Assembly: GCF_947500835.1 (NCBI RefSeq)
Contig: NZ_CANMTQ010000008.1
Location: 124,001-188,000, forward strand
Source of the DNA: an uncultured Halomonas sp.
GTDB lineage: Bacteria; Pseudomonadota; Gammaproteobacteria; Pseudomonadales; Halomonadaceae
Direction: 5' to 3'
Length of the DNA: 64,000 bases
Shown here: positions 46,488 to 56,014 of the stretch, in pieces
Numbering within the stretch: position 1 is the first letter of the stretch
Layout: each line of letters opens with the position of its first letter
Notes under the pieces: model-generated
Told to the model about the DNA's origin: nothing
Database searches by the model: none
Seen by the model: the letters and a program-made list of their open reading frames with translations, nothing else
Translations under genes and position numbers: made by a program

Positions 46488-47813
46488 ATGAGCGCTAGTC
46501 TGACGCTGACCGAGTGGTTGGCGCGCATCGAGCATGAGCATCCGGTCAGCATTGATCTTGGCCTTGAAAGGGTAGCTGAAGTTGCACGTCGGATGGAGCT
46601 GACTGATACGCCCCTTGCCGAACGTGTCATCAGCGTGGCGGGCACCAATGGTAAAGGCTCGACGGTTGCCATGCTCGAAGCATTGTCCCGCGCCCATGGT
46701 TTATCCACGGCCACCTACACCTCTCCCCATCTGCTGCGCTATAACGAGCGCTTGCGCCTGGGCGGTATTGAAGCCTCGGATGAGCTGCTGGTCGAGGGCT
46801 TCGAGCGGGTCGAAACGGCACGCCTATCTTTTAAGCCCATCAGTTTGACCTATTTCGAAGTCGGCACCCTGGCGGCCTTCTGGGCGATTGCCAGGCACCG
46901 TCCTCAAATAGCCATTCTGGAAATCGGCCTTGGCGGACGTCTCGATGCGGTCAACGTTATCGATGCGAATGTGGCCATCATTACTACCATCGCCCAGGAT
47001 CATGCGGCCTTTCTAGGCACCGATATCGAAGGTGTCGGGCGTGAAAAAGCGGGCATTATGCGGCGTGCGTGTCCGGCGGTTCTGGGCAGTCGGGAACTGC
47101 CGGCAAGCGTCTACAGAACGGCGCTGACGCTGGGCGCCGGCGTTCATGCACTGGGGAGTGATTTTTCTCACCACCGTCAAGAAGACGGTACAAGCTGGTG
47201 CTGGCAGGGGCGCGACGGCGAAGGCAATCCGTTGAACTTCGAGAGACTGCCGGACCCAGGATTACCGTTGGATAACGCCGCCAGCGCTTTGCAAGCACTG
47301 GCACTCAGTGGCATCGAGCTCGATATTGAAGCCTGTCAGCGCGGGCTTGGCGCGGTGTCGTTGCCTGGACGCATGCAGTGGCTGGAAAACTGGTGCCTGG
47401 ATGTGGCCCACAATCCGCAGGCAGCTGAATACGTGAGCGCGAGGCTAGCGGAGCGCGAGCCTCCCAGTCGTCGTATAGCGCTACTCGGCATGCTGGCTGA
47501 CAAGGACGCTGGTGCCGTCATCGATGCATTGGCTCCCCAGGTGGATGGCTGGGTGACAGTGAGTCTCAACGTTGAACGAGGCCGTGACGCCGAGTCCCTT
47601 GCGGCTCTTCTTGAGCGCCATGAGCAAACGGTGCTGCATCAGGCTGGATCACCTCGAGCCGGGGCCGAGTGGTTGATCGATATGCTTACCGATACTGACG
47701 AGGTGCTGGTATGTGGTTCTTTCTTTACCGTCGCCGACGTGCTTGGCTGGTATGATGCGCGAAACTCGCAAGTCGATCCGGAGCCAGCATCTACCTCCAG
47801 GAGGAAAACATGA
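46488..47813 (+). CDS. folC: Dihydrofolate synthase / folylpolyglutamate synthase
   Basis: FolC adds glutamate to dihydropteroate and to folates. The 441-residue Mur-ligase-fold protein has the P-loop VISVAGTNGKGSTVAMLE, TSPHLLRYNERLRLGG, LEIGLGGRLDAVNVID, ITTIAQDHAAFLGTDIEGVGREKAGI (in two pieces), and the C-terminal ligase domain with LDVAHNPQAAEYV. Length is near the family average. It abuts accD and overlaps the SPOR gene by 4 bases. Confidence 0.97.
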   Translation: MSASLTLTEWLARIEHEHPVSIDLGLERVAEVARRMELTDTPLAERVISVAGTNGKGSTVAMLEALSRAHGLSTATYTSPHLLRYNERLRLGGIEASDELLVEGFERVETARLSFKPISLTYFEVGTLAAFWAIARHRPQIAILEIGLGGRLDAVNVIDANVAIITTIAQDHAAFLGTDIEGVGREKAGIMRRACPAVLGSRELPASVYRTALTLGAGVHALGSDFSHHRQEDGTSWCWQGRDGEGNPLNFERLPDPGLPLDNAASALQALALSGIELDIEACQRGLGAVSLPGRMQWLENWCLDVAHNPQAAEYVSARLAEREPPSRRIALLGMLADKDAGAVIDALAPQVDGWVTVSLNVERGRDAESLAALLERHEQTVLHQAGSPRAGAEWLIDMLTDTDEVLVCGSFFTVADVLGWYDARNSQVDPEPASTSRRKT

Positions 47814-48472
47814 AATACGGCATGCGCGAACGTATAAGTGGCGCAGTGATCTTATTGGCGTTGGCAGTGATCTTTATCCCCATGTTGTTTGACGATCCTC
47901 CTTCCCGGGAAACGCAACCCGAGCCGACATTGACCCTTGAAAAGCCTATCGAAGTCGAGCGCAAGGATGTTGCTGAACCAGAACCACCGGCAAGCCTGGG
48001 GCAGATTCAAACGCCTCGAATGCGTAGTGACTCCCCCATGGAGCCAAGCGACCCTTCACCCCCGGTGGCAGTGGTCGAGCCTAAGCCAATACCAGAGCCG
48101 GAGATAGCCAGGCCCGAGACCCGCTCTGATCCTATTGCGGAGCTGGCACGCCGTAATCAGGAGCGTGCAAAAGCCCAAGAAAGCGAAAAGACGCAACCCC
48201 AGGAGAGTGGCCAGCAGGAAACGACCAAGACGACGCAAGGCGACTGGGCGGTTCAGGCAGGCAGTTTTGGTGAGCCGGGTAATGCGCAAAGCTTTCAGGC
48301 CGATCTCGAGACAAAAGGCTTCAATGCTTTCAGTCGAACTCGGGACAATGATTTGACGACGGTATATGTCGGCCCTTTCACCTCTTCCGAGGCAGGGGAG
48401 AAGGCGCGTACCGAACTTAAGCAGAAAGCCAACATACAGGGCTTGTTGATTCGACTGCGGGGGCAGGAGTGA
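47810..48472 (+). CDS. dedD: SPOR-domain membrane protein (DedD-like)
   Basis: The 220-residue bitopic protein has a short N-terminal cytoplasmic segment and one membrane helix at residues about 10-26, then a long Pro/Glu-rich periplasmic linker (to about 140), and a C-terminal SPOR domain with WAVQAGSFGEPGNAQSFQADL, the conserved TTVYVGPF and a final Arg-rich strand. SPOR domains bind denuded septal peptidoglycan; DedD helps cell division in E. coli. Position folC-dedD-cvpA-purF is conserved in gammaproteobacteria and supports the name. It overlaps folC and cvpA. Confidence 0.93.
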   Translation: MKYGMRERISGAVILLALAVIFIPMLFDDPPSRETQPEPTLTLEKPIEVERKDVAEPEPPASLGQIQTPRMRSDSPMEPSDPSPPVAVVEPKPIPEPEIARPETRSDPIAELARRNQERAKAQESEKTQPQESGQQETTKTTQGDWAVQAGSFGEPGNAQSFQADLETKGFNAFSRTRDNDLTTVYVGPFTSSEAGEKARTELKQKANIQGLLIRLRGQE

Positions 48473-49044
48473 CACTGACCTGGTTGGATTGGGTGTTTCT
48501 AGCCATTCTGACAGTGTCGATGTTGGCAGGTTTTTCGCGCGGGCTGGTGCGGGAGGCACTGGGCCTGGGCGCCTGGATTCTTGCACTGATAGCCTCACGA
48601 ATGTTCGCTCAGCCGGTTGCGGATAGGCTGACGGGGGTCATCGATCACCCGGACGCGCGTTTGATAGCAGCATTTGTGTTGATCATACTTGCGGTGGTCG
48701 TAGTGTGCGGAATCATCATTCGTGTGCTACAAGCCGCCGTTGAATGGGTCGGTTTGGGGTTTTTCAATCGCCTGGCCGGTGCGGGGTTCGGGACGCTGCG
48801 AGGTGGCGCCATTTTAGTGGTGGCCACGGTCGTGATTACCTTGACGCCGCTTGTTCAGTTGCAGGCTTGGCAGCAGGCAGAATTGCGACCTGCTTTTGAA
48901 GGGTTGAGAGACTGGACGATGGCGCGTATCCCGGACTGGAAACAGTATGTTCCGCAAGACCTTCCACAAGGCGCAGAGGAGTTTCGCTCTCTGTCATTGC
49001 CCAGTGCGTTACCGTTTGGATCGCCCAAAGACGACGCCCGATAA
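48469..49044 (+). CDS. cvpA: CvpA-family membrane protein
   Basis: The 191-residue product has four predicted membrane helices and the CvpA core: WLDWVFLAILTVSMLAGFSRGLVREALGL (over two segments), then GWILALI-type helix and GFFNRLAGAGFGTLRGG. In E. coli CvpA is needed for colicin V production and for resistance to deoxycholate; its exact role is unclear. The GTG start at 48469 overlaps the dedD stop. purF lies 76 bases downstream, the classical pairing. Confidence 0.92.
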   Translation: MTLTWLDWVFLAILTVSMLAGFSRGLVREALGLGAWILALIASRMFAQPVADRLTGVIDHPDARLIAAFVLIILAVVVVCGIIIRVLQAAVEWVGLGFFNRLAGAGFGTLRGGAILVVATVVITLTPLVQLQAWQQAELRPAFEGLRDWTMARIPDWKQYVPQDLPQGAEEFRSLSLPSALPFGSPKDDAR

Positions 49045-49120
49045 TAGGGTCGCAATGTAGGTCGAGCGCATCTTGGCTGCGGTTTCTTGAAGTGATTTCA
49101 TTGAAGTGAGGTAAGGCGAC

Positions 49121-50638
49121 ATGTGCGGTATCGTAGGCCTCATGGCCAACCGGCCGGTCAATCAGGCGCTCTACAACGCCCTTACGGTGCTTCAGCATCG
49201 TGGGCAGGACGCCGCCGGAATGATGACCTGGCACGAAGGGCGCTTTTTACTACGCAAGAGCAACGGCCTGGTGCGGGATGCCTTTCATACCCGGCACATG
49301 ACCCGGCTCAAGGGCAATCTGGGCATCGGCCATGTGCGTTACCCCACCGCGGGTTCTTCAAGCGAAGCGGAATCCCAGCCGTTCTACGTCAACTCGCCCT
49401 ATGGCCTGGCGCTTGCGCATAATGGCAACCTGACCAATTCCGATCAGTTGAAGCAGGAACTCTACTCTACGGACCTGCGCCACATAAATACCAGTTCCGA
49501 TTCCGAGGTGCTGCTCAATGTGTTCGCCCACGAGTTGGGCAAGCAAGGGCATCATCTCGAGCCAGAAGACGTCTTCGATGCAGTACGTCGTGTGCATCGT
49601 CGCTGTCGCGGCGGCTATGCCGCGGTTGCGATGATCAACGGCTTTGGCATGGTGGCCTTTCGCGATCCTCAGGGCATTCGCCCGGTGGTCTTCGGCACCT
49701 GCGAGACCGAAGAGGGGCGCGATGTCATGATCGCCTCGGAGTCGGTGGCTCTGGACGTGGGCGGCTTCGAACTCACCCGGGACCTGGCCCCGGGTGAGGC
49801 AATCTTCGTCGATATGAAGGGTGAAATACATACTCAGTCCTGTGCCGAACGCACGGTGCTGGCACCCTGCATCTTTGAATATGTCTATTTGGCACGACCT
49901 GACTCGATGCTCGATGGCGCCTACGTTTATGTGACACGGATGGAAATGGGCCGCAAGCTCGGCGACCGCATCCTCAAGGAGTGGCCGGAACACGACATTG
50001 ACGTAGTGATCCCGATTCCGGATACGTCGCGTACTTCTGCCCTGGAGCTGGCTCAGCATCTTGGCGTAACCTACCGCGAGGGCTTCGTCAAGAATCGTTA
50101 CATCGGACGCACTTTTATCATGCCGGGCCAGACCCAGCGCAAGAAATCCGTGCGCCAGAAGCTCAACGCCATCGACAGCGAGTTCGAAGGCAAGAACGTG
50201 TTGCTGGTAGATGATTCCATCGTGCGCGGCACTACCTGCAAGCAGATCATTCAGATGGCCCGGGAAGCTGGCGCACGCAAGGTCTATTTTGCCTCCGCCG
50301 CGCCGCCGGTGCGCTATCCCAATGTGTACGGCATCGACATGCCGGTGGCCAACGAGCTGATCGCCCATGGCCGCAGCGAAGCGGATGTCGGCGAGCTGAT
50401 CGGCGCCGACCGCATCTTCTATCAGGATCTGGACGACCTCAAGGCGGCTTGTCGCAAGGTCAATCCGCAGCTCGAGCGTTTCGACTGCTCGGTATTCGAT
50501 GGCGAGTACATCACCGGCGATATCGATGCGGCCTATCTTGGGGCACTGGAAGCCTCGCGCAGCGATGCGGTCAAGCAGCAATCCGGCTCGGCGCACTCCG
50601 TCGTCGATCTGCACAATGACGTCGAGGATTACGGCTAG
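49121..50638 (+). CDS. purF: Amidophosphoribosyltransferase
   Basis: PurF makes 5-phosphoribosylamine from PRPP and glutamine, the first step of purine synthesis. The 505-residue product starts MCGIVGLM, with Cys2 (N-terminal after Met removal) as the glutaminase nucleophile. [12 protein letters not shown] and [14 protein letters not shown] follow. The C-terminal PRTase domain has [16 protein letters not shown] and the PRPP loop [13 protein letters not shown]. No propeptide precedes the Cys, as in the E. coli type. AAGG is upstream. metZ follows after 73 bases. Confidence 0.98.
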   Translation: MCGIVGLMANRPVNQALYNALTVLQHRGQDAAGMMTWHEGRFLLRKSNGLVRDAFHTRHMTRLKGNLGIGHVRYPTAGSSSEAESQPFYVNSPYGLALAHNGNLTNSDQLKQELYSTDLRHINTSSDSEVLLNVFAHELGKQGHHLEPEDVFDAVRRVHRRCRGGYAAVAMINGFGMVAFRDPQGIRPVVFGTCETEEGRDVMIASESVALDVGGFELTRDLAPGEAIFVDMKGEIHTQSCAERTVLAPCIFEYVYLARPDSMLDGAYVYVTRMEMGRKLGDRILKEWPEHDIDVVIPIPDTSRTSALELAQHLGVTYREGFVKNRYIGRTFIMPGQTQRKKSVRQKLNAIDSEFEGKNVLLVDDSIVRGTTCKQIIQMAREAGARKVYFASAAPPVRYPNVYGIDMPVANELIAHGRSEADVGELIGADRIFYQDLDDLKAACRKVNPQLERFDCSVFDGEYITGDIDAAYLGALEASRSDAVKQQSGSAHSVVDLHNDVEDYG

Positions 50639-50711
50639 CTATCGTACTCAACATCGCCCTGCACGTCTCTTGGCACAAGCAGGGCGGTTCAATTTCAAGC
50701 GGGTGACAACT

Positions 50712-51914
50712 ATGCATCAGGATGGCGCTTTTGAGCACATCGACGCCTTGGCCTTCGATACTCTGGCGGTGCGTGCCGGGCAGCGACGCACCAACGAGCA
50801 AGAGCATGGCGATCCGATCTTTCCGACCTCGAGCTTCGTCTACGCCAGCGCCGCCGAGGCGGCGAGCAAGTTCGCCGGGGACGAGCCAGGCAATATCTAC
50901 TCGCGTTTTACCAATCCTACCGTTCAGGCCTTCGAGCGGCGTCTGGCGGCGCTCGAAGGAGGGGAGCGCTGCGTTGCCACCAGTTCCGGCATGGCGGCAA
51001 TCCTCTCCACGGCCTTGGCACTGTTGGAAGCCGGCGACGAGATCGTTGCGTCACGATCGCTGTTCGGCTCCACGGTCAGTCTGTTCGACAAGTACCTGGG
51101 CAAGTTCGGCATCACCACGCGCTATGTGGAGCTTGGCAATCTCGAGGAGTGGGCTGCAGCGCTGACACCGAAAACCCGTCTGCTGTTTGCCGAAACACCC
51201 TCCAATCCCCTGTCCGAAGTGGTGGATATTGCGCAGTTATCAAAATTGGCCAAGGAACAGGATGCCTGGCTCGCAATCGACAACTGCTTTCTGACGCCGG
51301 CGCTGCAGCGACCGCTGGAGCTGGGAGCGGATTTGATCATTCATTCCGCGACCAAATATCTCGATGGTCAGGGCCGAGCCATTGGCGGTGCCGTTGTCGG
51401 ACGGGACAAGGAGCTGGAAGAGGTGTTTGGCGTCGTGCGCACCTGCGGCCCTTGTTTGAGCCCTTTCAATGCCTGGATATTTCTCAAGGGGCTCGAGACC
51501 CTCGGGTTGCGCATGAAGGCCCAGTCCGAGAACGCCCTGCAACTGGCACAGTGGTTGGACGCCCACCCTGCGGTGGCGAGGGTGCACTACAGCGGCCTTG
51601 AGAGCCATCCTCAGCATGAGTTGGCAAGTCGACAGCAGCGTGGTTTTGGCGCGGTGCTGGGAGTAGAGATCAAAGGGGAGCGCGAAGGCGCCTGGACGGT
51701 GATCGATGCCACCCAATTGATGTCGATCACCGGCAACCTGGGGGATGTGAAGACCACCATCACTCACCCGGCCACCACGACCCATGGCCGTCTCAGCGAT
51801 GCACAAAAGCAGGCGGCAAGGATTAGCGAAGGCTTGCTTCGTATTGCCGTGGGGCTAGAGGATATCGAGGATCTAAAGGCCGACCTGGCCCGAGGTCTCG
51901 ATAGTTTGTTGTGA
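50712..51914 (+). CDS. metZ: O-succinylhomoserine sulfhydrylase
   Basis: MetZ makes homocysteine directly from O-succinylhomoserine and sulfide. The 400-residue pyridoxal-phosphate enzyme is of the Cys/Met gamma family: TLAVRAGQRRTNEQEHGDPI, SSGMAAILSTALALL, ETPSNPLSEVVDI, the Schiff-base Lys215 in HSATKYLDGQGRAIGG, and GLESHPQHELA, then STRF-like LMSITGNLGDVKTTITHPATTTH. purF-metZ order is typical of pseudomonads and halomonads. A hairpin terminator lies 90 bases downstream. Confidence 0.94.
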   Translation: MHQDGAFEHIDALAFDTLAVRAGQRRTNEQEHGDPIFPTSSFVYASAAEAASKFAGDEPGNIYSRFTNPTVQAFERRLAALEGGERCVATSSGMAAILSTALALLEAGDEIVASRSLFGSTVSLFDKYLGKFGITTRYVELGNLEEWAAALTPKTRLLFAETPSNPLSEVVDIAQLSKLAKEQDAWLAIDNCFLTPALQRPLELGADLIIHSATKYLDGQGRAIGGAVVGRDKELEEVFGVVRTCGPCLSPFNAWIFLKGLETLGLRMKAQSENALQLAQWLDAHPAVARVHYSGLESHPQHELASRQQRGFGAVLGVEIKGEREGAWTVIDATQLMSITGNLGDVKTTITHPATTTHGRLSDAQKQAARISEGLLRIAVGLEDIEDLKADLARGLDSLL

Positions 51915-52004
51915 AATAGATAGCGCATCAGGATAGTCAAAGACGTTGGCGCCGTCGTTTTCCACATAACGCCAGAACAGCGCAACGGTAATTTCAGCAG
52001 TAGT

Positions 52005-52038
52005 AAGGGCTCGCAGCAATGCGAGCCCTTGTTTTTTT
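52005..52038 (+). terminator. Intrinsic terminator at the end of the truA-to-metZ run
   Basis: AAGGGCTCGC (52005-52014) pairs perfectly with GCGAGCCCTT (52021-52030) around a 6-base loop, followed by G and seven T residues. It closes the long gene run before the cytochrome b561 gene. Confidence 0.93.
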
Positions 52039-52127
52039 GCATCGAATACCGTCATGCTGGTTGATCTGGTGTCTAATATAGCGTTCGGTAGAACGTACAC
52101 TGAATATCGATTGAGGGGGCGGTATCC

Positions 52128-52685
52128 ATGTGGCGTAACTCGATTCGAGGATGGGGGCTGGTTAGTATCCTGATCCACTGGCTGAGTGCTATCGCGGTAA
52201 TAGGGCTGTTCGCGCTGGGTTGGTGGATGACCGACCTTACCTATTATGACCCTTGGTACAACTTAGGACCTTGGTGGCATCGTTCTGTAGGCATGCTACT
52301 GCTGGGGGTCACCGCGTTGCGCGTTCTCTGGCGGTTGTTTCAGCCGACGCCCCGGGAGCAGGGGGCGCAGATGGAAAAGATAGCCGCCAAAATTGGCCAC
52401 TTACTGATCTATGCGCTGCTATTCGTCGTGTTGATCAGTGGCTATCTTATTTCTACCGCCAATGGCAGCGGTATCAGCGTGTTTGGTTGGTTCACTGTGC
52501 CCGCTACCGTTTCCGGCTTGCCCAATCAGGCCAGTATTGCTGGTGAAGTCCACTGGTATAGCGCCTGGGCACTGATGATTCTTTCCGTGGGACATGCGCT
52601 GGCGGCATTCAAGCATCTATTGATCGATCGCAACGATGTCATGCGCCGCATGATCGATCCACGTACATCGCAGCGCATTTCCTGA
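52128..52685 (+). CDS. Cytochrome b561
   Basis: The 185-residue protein has four membrane helices with haem ligands expected at His in LIHWLSAIAV, HRSVGMLLL, and later HLLIYALL and EVHWYSAWALMIL (with GHALAAFKH). It is a di-haem membrane cytochrome probably moving electrons between quinol and a periplasmic or superoxide acceptor. It is followed 56 bases on by a YceI-like protein, a pairing common in proteobacteria (CybB-YceI), suggesting joint work in the membrane/periplasm on quinones. Confidence 0.93.
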   Translation: MWRNSIRGWGLVSILIHWLSAIAVIGLFALGWWMTDLTYYDPWYNLGPWWHRSVGMLLLGVTALRVLWRLFQPTPREQGAQMEKIAAKIGHLLIYALLFVVLISGYLISTANGSGISVFGWFTVPATVSGLPNQASIAGEVHWYSAWALMILSVGHALAAFKHLLIDRNDVMRRMIDPRTSQRIS

Positions 52686-52741
52686 TATCTTTTCTCGTTT
52701 GATATATTGTTAACGTTACGGCTAAAACCAAGGAGTTACGG

Positions 52742-53323
52742 ATGTATAAAAAGACTATGATCGCGGCACTGGCCGTTTCGTCACTGTTGCCTCTAACCCA
52801 GGCCCAGGCCGCCGATTACATCATCGACAAGGAAGGTCAGCACGCCTTCATCCAGTTCAAGATCAGCCACCTGGGCTTCTCCTATATTCTTGGATCTTTC
52901 GAGGATTTCTCGGGTAGCTTCAGTTACGATCCGGAAGATGTCGCGTCTTCGAGCGTCAATGTGGATGTCAATGTTTCCAGTCTCAACAGCAATCACGCCG
53001 AGCGGGATAAACATATCCTGAACGAGGATTTTCTAGATGCCTCCGAGTATCCCACCGCGACCTTCGAGTCCACCGGATTCGAGTCTACCGGGGAAGGGGA
53101 AGGTAAACTTACTGGCGACTTGACTCTGCATGGTGTCACCAATGAGATCACCATGGATGTGACGCATATCGGTGGTGGTGAAGACCCCTGGGGTGGCTAT
53201 CGTGATGGTTTTGAAGGAACGACTAACCTGACCCTCGCCGACTACGATATCGACATGAGTAAATTCCCGCCAGTGATGCAAGAGCTCGAGTTGTATGTGG
53301 TTTTCGAGGGCATTCGCCAGTAA
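52742..53323 (+). CDS. YceI-family periplasmic lipid/isoprenoid-binding protein
   Basis: The 193-residue product has a signal peptide (residues 1-23, ending Gln-Ala-Gln-Ala) and a lipocalin-like barrel with the family pattern YIIDKEGQHAFIQFKISHLGFSYILGSF (in pieces), VDVNVSSLNSNHAERDKHI, TATFES and GDLTLHGVTNEI. YceI-like proteins bind long isoprenoids such as ubiquinone-8. AAGGAG lies about 8 bases upstream of the ATG. It is likely co-transcribed with cytochrome b561; a terminator follows. Confidence 0.93.
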   Translation: MYKKTMIAALAVSSLLPLTQAQAADYIIDKEGQHAFIQFKISHLGFSYILGSFEDFSGSFSYDPEDVASSSVNVDVNVSSLNSNHAERDKHILNEDFLDASEYPTATFESTGFESTGEGEGKLTGDLTLHGVTNEITMDVTHIGGGEDPWGGYRDGFEGTTNLTLADYDIDMSKFPPVMQELELYVVFEGIRQ

Positions 53324-53345
53324 GCGAATACTAACGTATTACATT

Positions 53346-53374
53346 AAAAGACGCCGATATCGGCGTCTTTTTTT
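53346..53374 (+). terminator. Intrinsic terminator of the yceI transcript
   Basis: A perfect palindrome (AAAAGACGCCGAT and its complement) runs into a tract of seven or more T residues, 22 bases past the yceI stop. Confidence 0.93.
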
Positions 53375-53581
53375 ATGCCATGTTCAAACTAAATTCGGGG
53401 TGTATTCACTCACGGAGCCATACTCAAAGTGTCTTGATGAATCAGCCCCTGGGTTCAACGTTTATTATCCCTAAGAAGGATTGTGGCCAGGGCCAAGCCG
53501 AATTATGGTCGAGTAAATGGCGTTGCTAGCCAAGGCGTTGTACGACATAGACACAATAACAACCGTACGCCAGGAGTCTTC

Positions 53582-54715
53582 ATGACGCAGTCCCTTCAAG
53601 CAGAGCCGGCGGTAGACGAGACGCAGGTCGTCGATACCAGTTTTGCGCGCTTCATCAATGTCCAGAAGAGTTACGACGGTGTAGAGCTGGTCGTCAAGGA
53701 TTTCAATCTCGATATCCAGAAAGGGCAGTTTGTGACCTTGCTGGGTCCTTCCGGCTCCGGAAAGACCACCTGTCTGATGATGATGGCCGGCTTCGAAACT
53801 CCAACTCACGGCGAAATTCTGCTCAAGGGTGAGCCGATCAATGATCTGCCGCCTCATAAGCGCGGTATTGGCATGGTGTTCCAGAACTACGCGCTGTTTC
53901 CCCATATGAGCGTGGCCGAAAATCTGGCCTTTCCCCTCGAAGTCCGTCATTTGAGCAAGAACGATATCAAGCAGAAGGTGCAGCGCGCCTTGGCGATGGT
54001 TCGTTTGGAAGAGTTCGGCGATCGCCGGCCCGCCCAGCTCTCCGGGGGACAGCAGCAACGCGTCGCCTTGGCGCGAGCACTGGTTTTCGAACCTGAGCTG
54101 GTATTGATGGATGAGCCTCTCGGCGCGCTGGACAAGAATCTGCGCGAAGAGATGCAGTACGAGATCAAGCGCATCCATGCAAGTCTTGGGGTGACCATGA
54201 TCTACGTCACCCATGATCAGACCGAAGCACTGACCATGTCGGACCGCATCGCGGTGTTCAACGATGGTGTCGTGCAGCAGCTGGCTACTCCTGAAGCCCT
54301 TTACGAGGAGCCCGAGAACGCATTTGTCGCCTACTTCATCGGTGAGAACAACCGTCTATGCGGCGACGTGATTGATTATCAGAGTGACATCTGCCGAGTG
54401 CAATTGGACAGCGGCGACACGGTACTCGCCAAACCCGTTGCCGTCAGCGAGGTAGGCGCCAGAACCACGCTATCGCTGCGTCCCGAGCGGGTCAGCATCC
54501 TGGCAGACGATGATGCTTCTTTCGAGAACTGCTTCACGGCTCGGGTGCAGGAAGTGATCTATCTTGGCGATCACCTACGCACCCGGCTTTCGGTGTGCGG
54601 CAATGACGAATTCATCCTCAAGACACCCAACGCGGAGGGTGCTGCCGGTCTGCGTCCAGGACAGACGATCAGGGTCGGGTGGTCGAGTAGCGACTGCCGG
54701 GCGCTGGATGCTTGA
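53582..54715 (+). CDS. potA: Spermidine/putrescine-type ABC transporter, ATP-binding protein
   Basis: The 377-residue ATPase energises uptake. It has Walker A GPSGSGKT (residues 55-62), Q-loop [14 protein letters not shown], signature [16 protein letters not shown], Walker [13 protein letters not shown], and H-loop YVTHDQTEA. The C-terminal regulatory TOBE domain occupies about 290-377. It belongs to the PotA/PotG branch. The ATG at 53582 has CAGGAG about 6 bases upstream; the open frame extends to 53483. It heads a four-gene operon (ATPase, binding protein, two permeases). The order with the ATPase first matches potABCD/potFGHI-like loci, so a polyamine is likely but other organic cations are possible. 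Confidence 0.9.
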   Translation: MTQSLQAEPAVDETQVVDTSFARFINVQKSYDGVELVVKDFNLDIQKGQFVTLLGPSGSGKTTCLMMMAGFETPTHGEILLKGEPINDLPPHKRGIGMVFQNYALFPHMSVAENLAFPLEVRHLSKNDIKQKVQRALAMVRLEEFGDRRPAQLSGGQQQRVALARALVFEPELVLMDEPLGALDKNLREEMQYEIKRIHASLGVTMIYVTHDQTEALTMSDRIAVFNDGVVQQLATPEALYEEPENAFVAYFIGENNRLCGDVIDYQSDICRVQLDSGDTVLAKPVAVSEVGARTTLSLRPERVSILADDDASFENCFTARVQEVIYLGDHLRTRLSVCGNDEFILKTPNAEGAAGLRPGQTIRVGWSSSDCRALDA

Positions 54716-54815
54716 AATACGTTATCAAAGGCGTAGCCGAGTCGGCCATGACGTTACGCTTTTCATCCAACACAGGCCGATAACGCGCATCACAACAACA
54801 ATCGGAGAATGTGCC

Positions 54816-55916
54816 ATGAACAAGCCAATGATGAAAGGCGCCACTATCGCTGTAATGGGACTGTCGACGCTGGCAATCGCCGTAGCGGCCCAGGCTGAGC
54901 AGACACTCAATATCGTGTCCTGGGGTGGCGCCTATAGCATGAGTCAGCAGAAGGCTTATCACGAACCTTGGATGGAAAAGAGCGGCGATGAGATCGTCAA
55001 CATCGATCGCAGCGGCAACGCCCTGGCCGGGCTGCGCGCGCAGAATCAGGCCGGTAACGTGACCTGGGATCTGGTCGATATGCTGCCGGCGGATGCCCTG
55101 ATTGCCTGTGCCGAGGGCTTGATCGAGCCGCTGGATCACGACGAGTTGCTGGCCGAGGCCCCGGATGGCACGCCGCCCACGGAGGATTTTATCGACGACT
55201 CGCTGACCGAATGCTTCGTGCCATCGATCGTCTATTCCAATATCGTTGCATTCAATACCGAGATGTTCCCGGAGGACAAGCAGCCCAGCACCATCGCCGA
55301 TGTCTTCGACCTGGAGAACTACCCCGGCAAGCGCACCCTGTTGCGCAAGCCCATCAACAATCTGGAGTGGGCTCTAGTGGCTGATGGCGTGGCGCCGGAA
55401 GAGGTCTATGACGTACTGGAAACCGAAGAAGGCGTTCAGCGTGCTTTCGCCAAGCTCGATACCATCAAGGATCAAGTGATCTGGTGGGAAGAAGGGGCTC
55501 AGCCGCCGCAACTGCTGGCGGATGAGGAAGTCGCTTTCGGTTCTGCCTACAACGGGCGCATCTTCAATGCCATGGTCACCGAGGACCAGCCTTTCGAGAT
55601 CATCTGGGATGCTCAGGTCTTCGAGCTGGATGGCTGGGTGGTGCCTACCGGCAAGCTCGACAAGGTCAAGGACTATCTCTATTTCGCCACGGATACCCAG
55701 CGTCTTGCGGATCAGGCCAAATACATTTCCTATGGTCCGGCACGCAAGTCCTCATCGGACATGGTATCGACCCATGCGGAAACCGGCATCGACATGACAC
55801 CGCACATGCCGACCTACCCCCCCAACTTCGAAACCGCCATTCCCAAGGACGACGAGTTCTGGGCAGACAACAACGATGAACTGACCCAGCGCTTCAACGC
55901 CTGGTTGTCGCAATAG
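54816..55916 (+). CDS. Polyamine-type ABC transporter substrate-binding protein
   Basis: The 366-residue exported protein has a signal peptide (residues 1-27, ending Ala-Gln-Ala) and the PotD/PotF-type fold: LNIVSWGGAYSMSQQKAYH, WDLVDMLPADALIACAEGLIEPLD and VFDLENYPGKRTLLRKPINN. The final segment is FNAWLSQ. Ligand type among polyamines and related cations cannot be fixed by eye, and the family also contains binders of other nitrogen compounds. A longer frame begins at 54564 inside potA; the ATG at 54816 matches the signal peptide. It follows potA by 100 bases. Confidence 0.88.
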   Translation: MNKPMMKGATIAVMGLSTLAIAVAAQAEQTLNIVSWGGAYSMSQQKAYHEPWMEKSGDEIVNIDRSGNALAGLRAQNQAGNVTWDLVDMLPADALIACAEGLIEPLDHDELLAEAPDGTPPTEDFIDDSLTECFVPSIVYSNIVAFNTEMFPEDKQPSTIADVFDLENYPGKRTLLRKPINNLEWALVADGVAPEEVYDVLETEEGVQRAFAKLDTIKDQVIWWEEGAQPPQLLADEEVAFGSAYNGRIFNAMVTEDQPFEIIWDAQVFELDGWVVPTGKLDKVKDYLYFATDTQRLADQAKYISYGPARKSSSDMVSTHAETGIDMTPHMPTYPPNFETAIPKDDEFWADNNDELTQRFNAWLSQ

Positions 55917-56014
55917 GTTAGCAGCCTAAGTACATTGCCCCGCTCGATCAGTCTTTGAGTGGGGCATTCATCGCAAGCGGTCTTGCGATAAGCCATCCAG
56001 ATGGAGAGGCCCGC

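Noticed and set aside
49358..50614. 418-residue frame antisense to purF
   Set aside because: It is a shadow frame; purF has full catalytic motifs.
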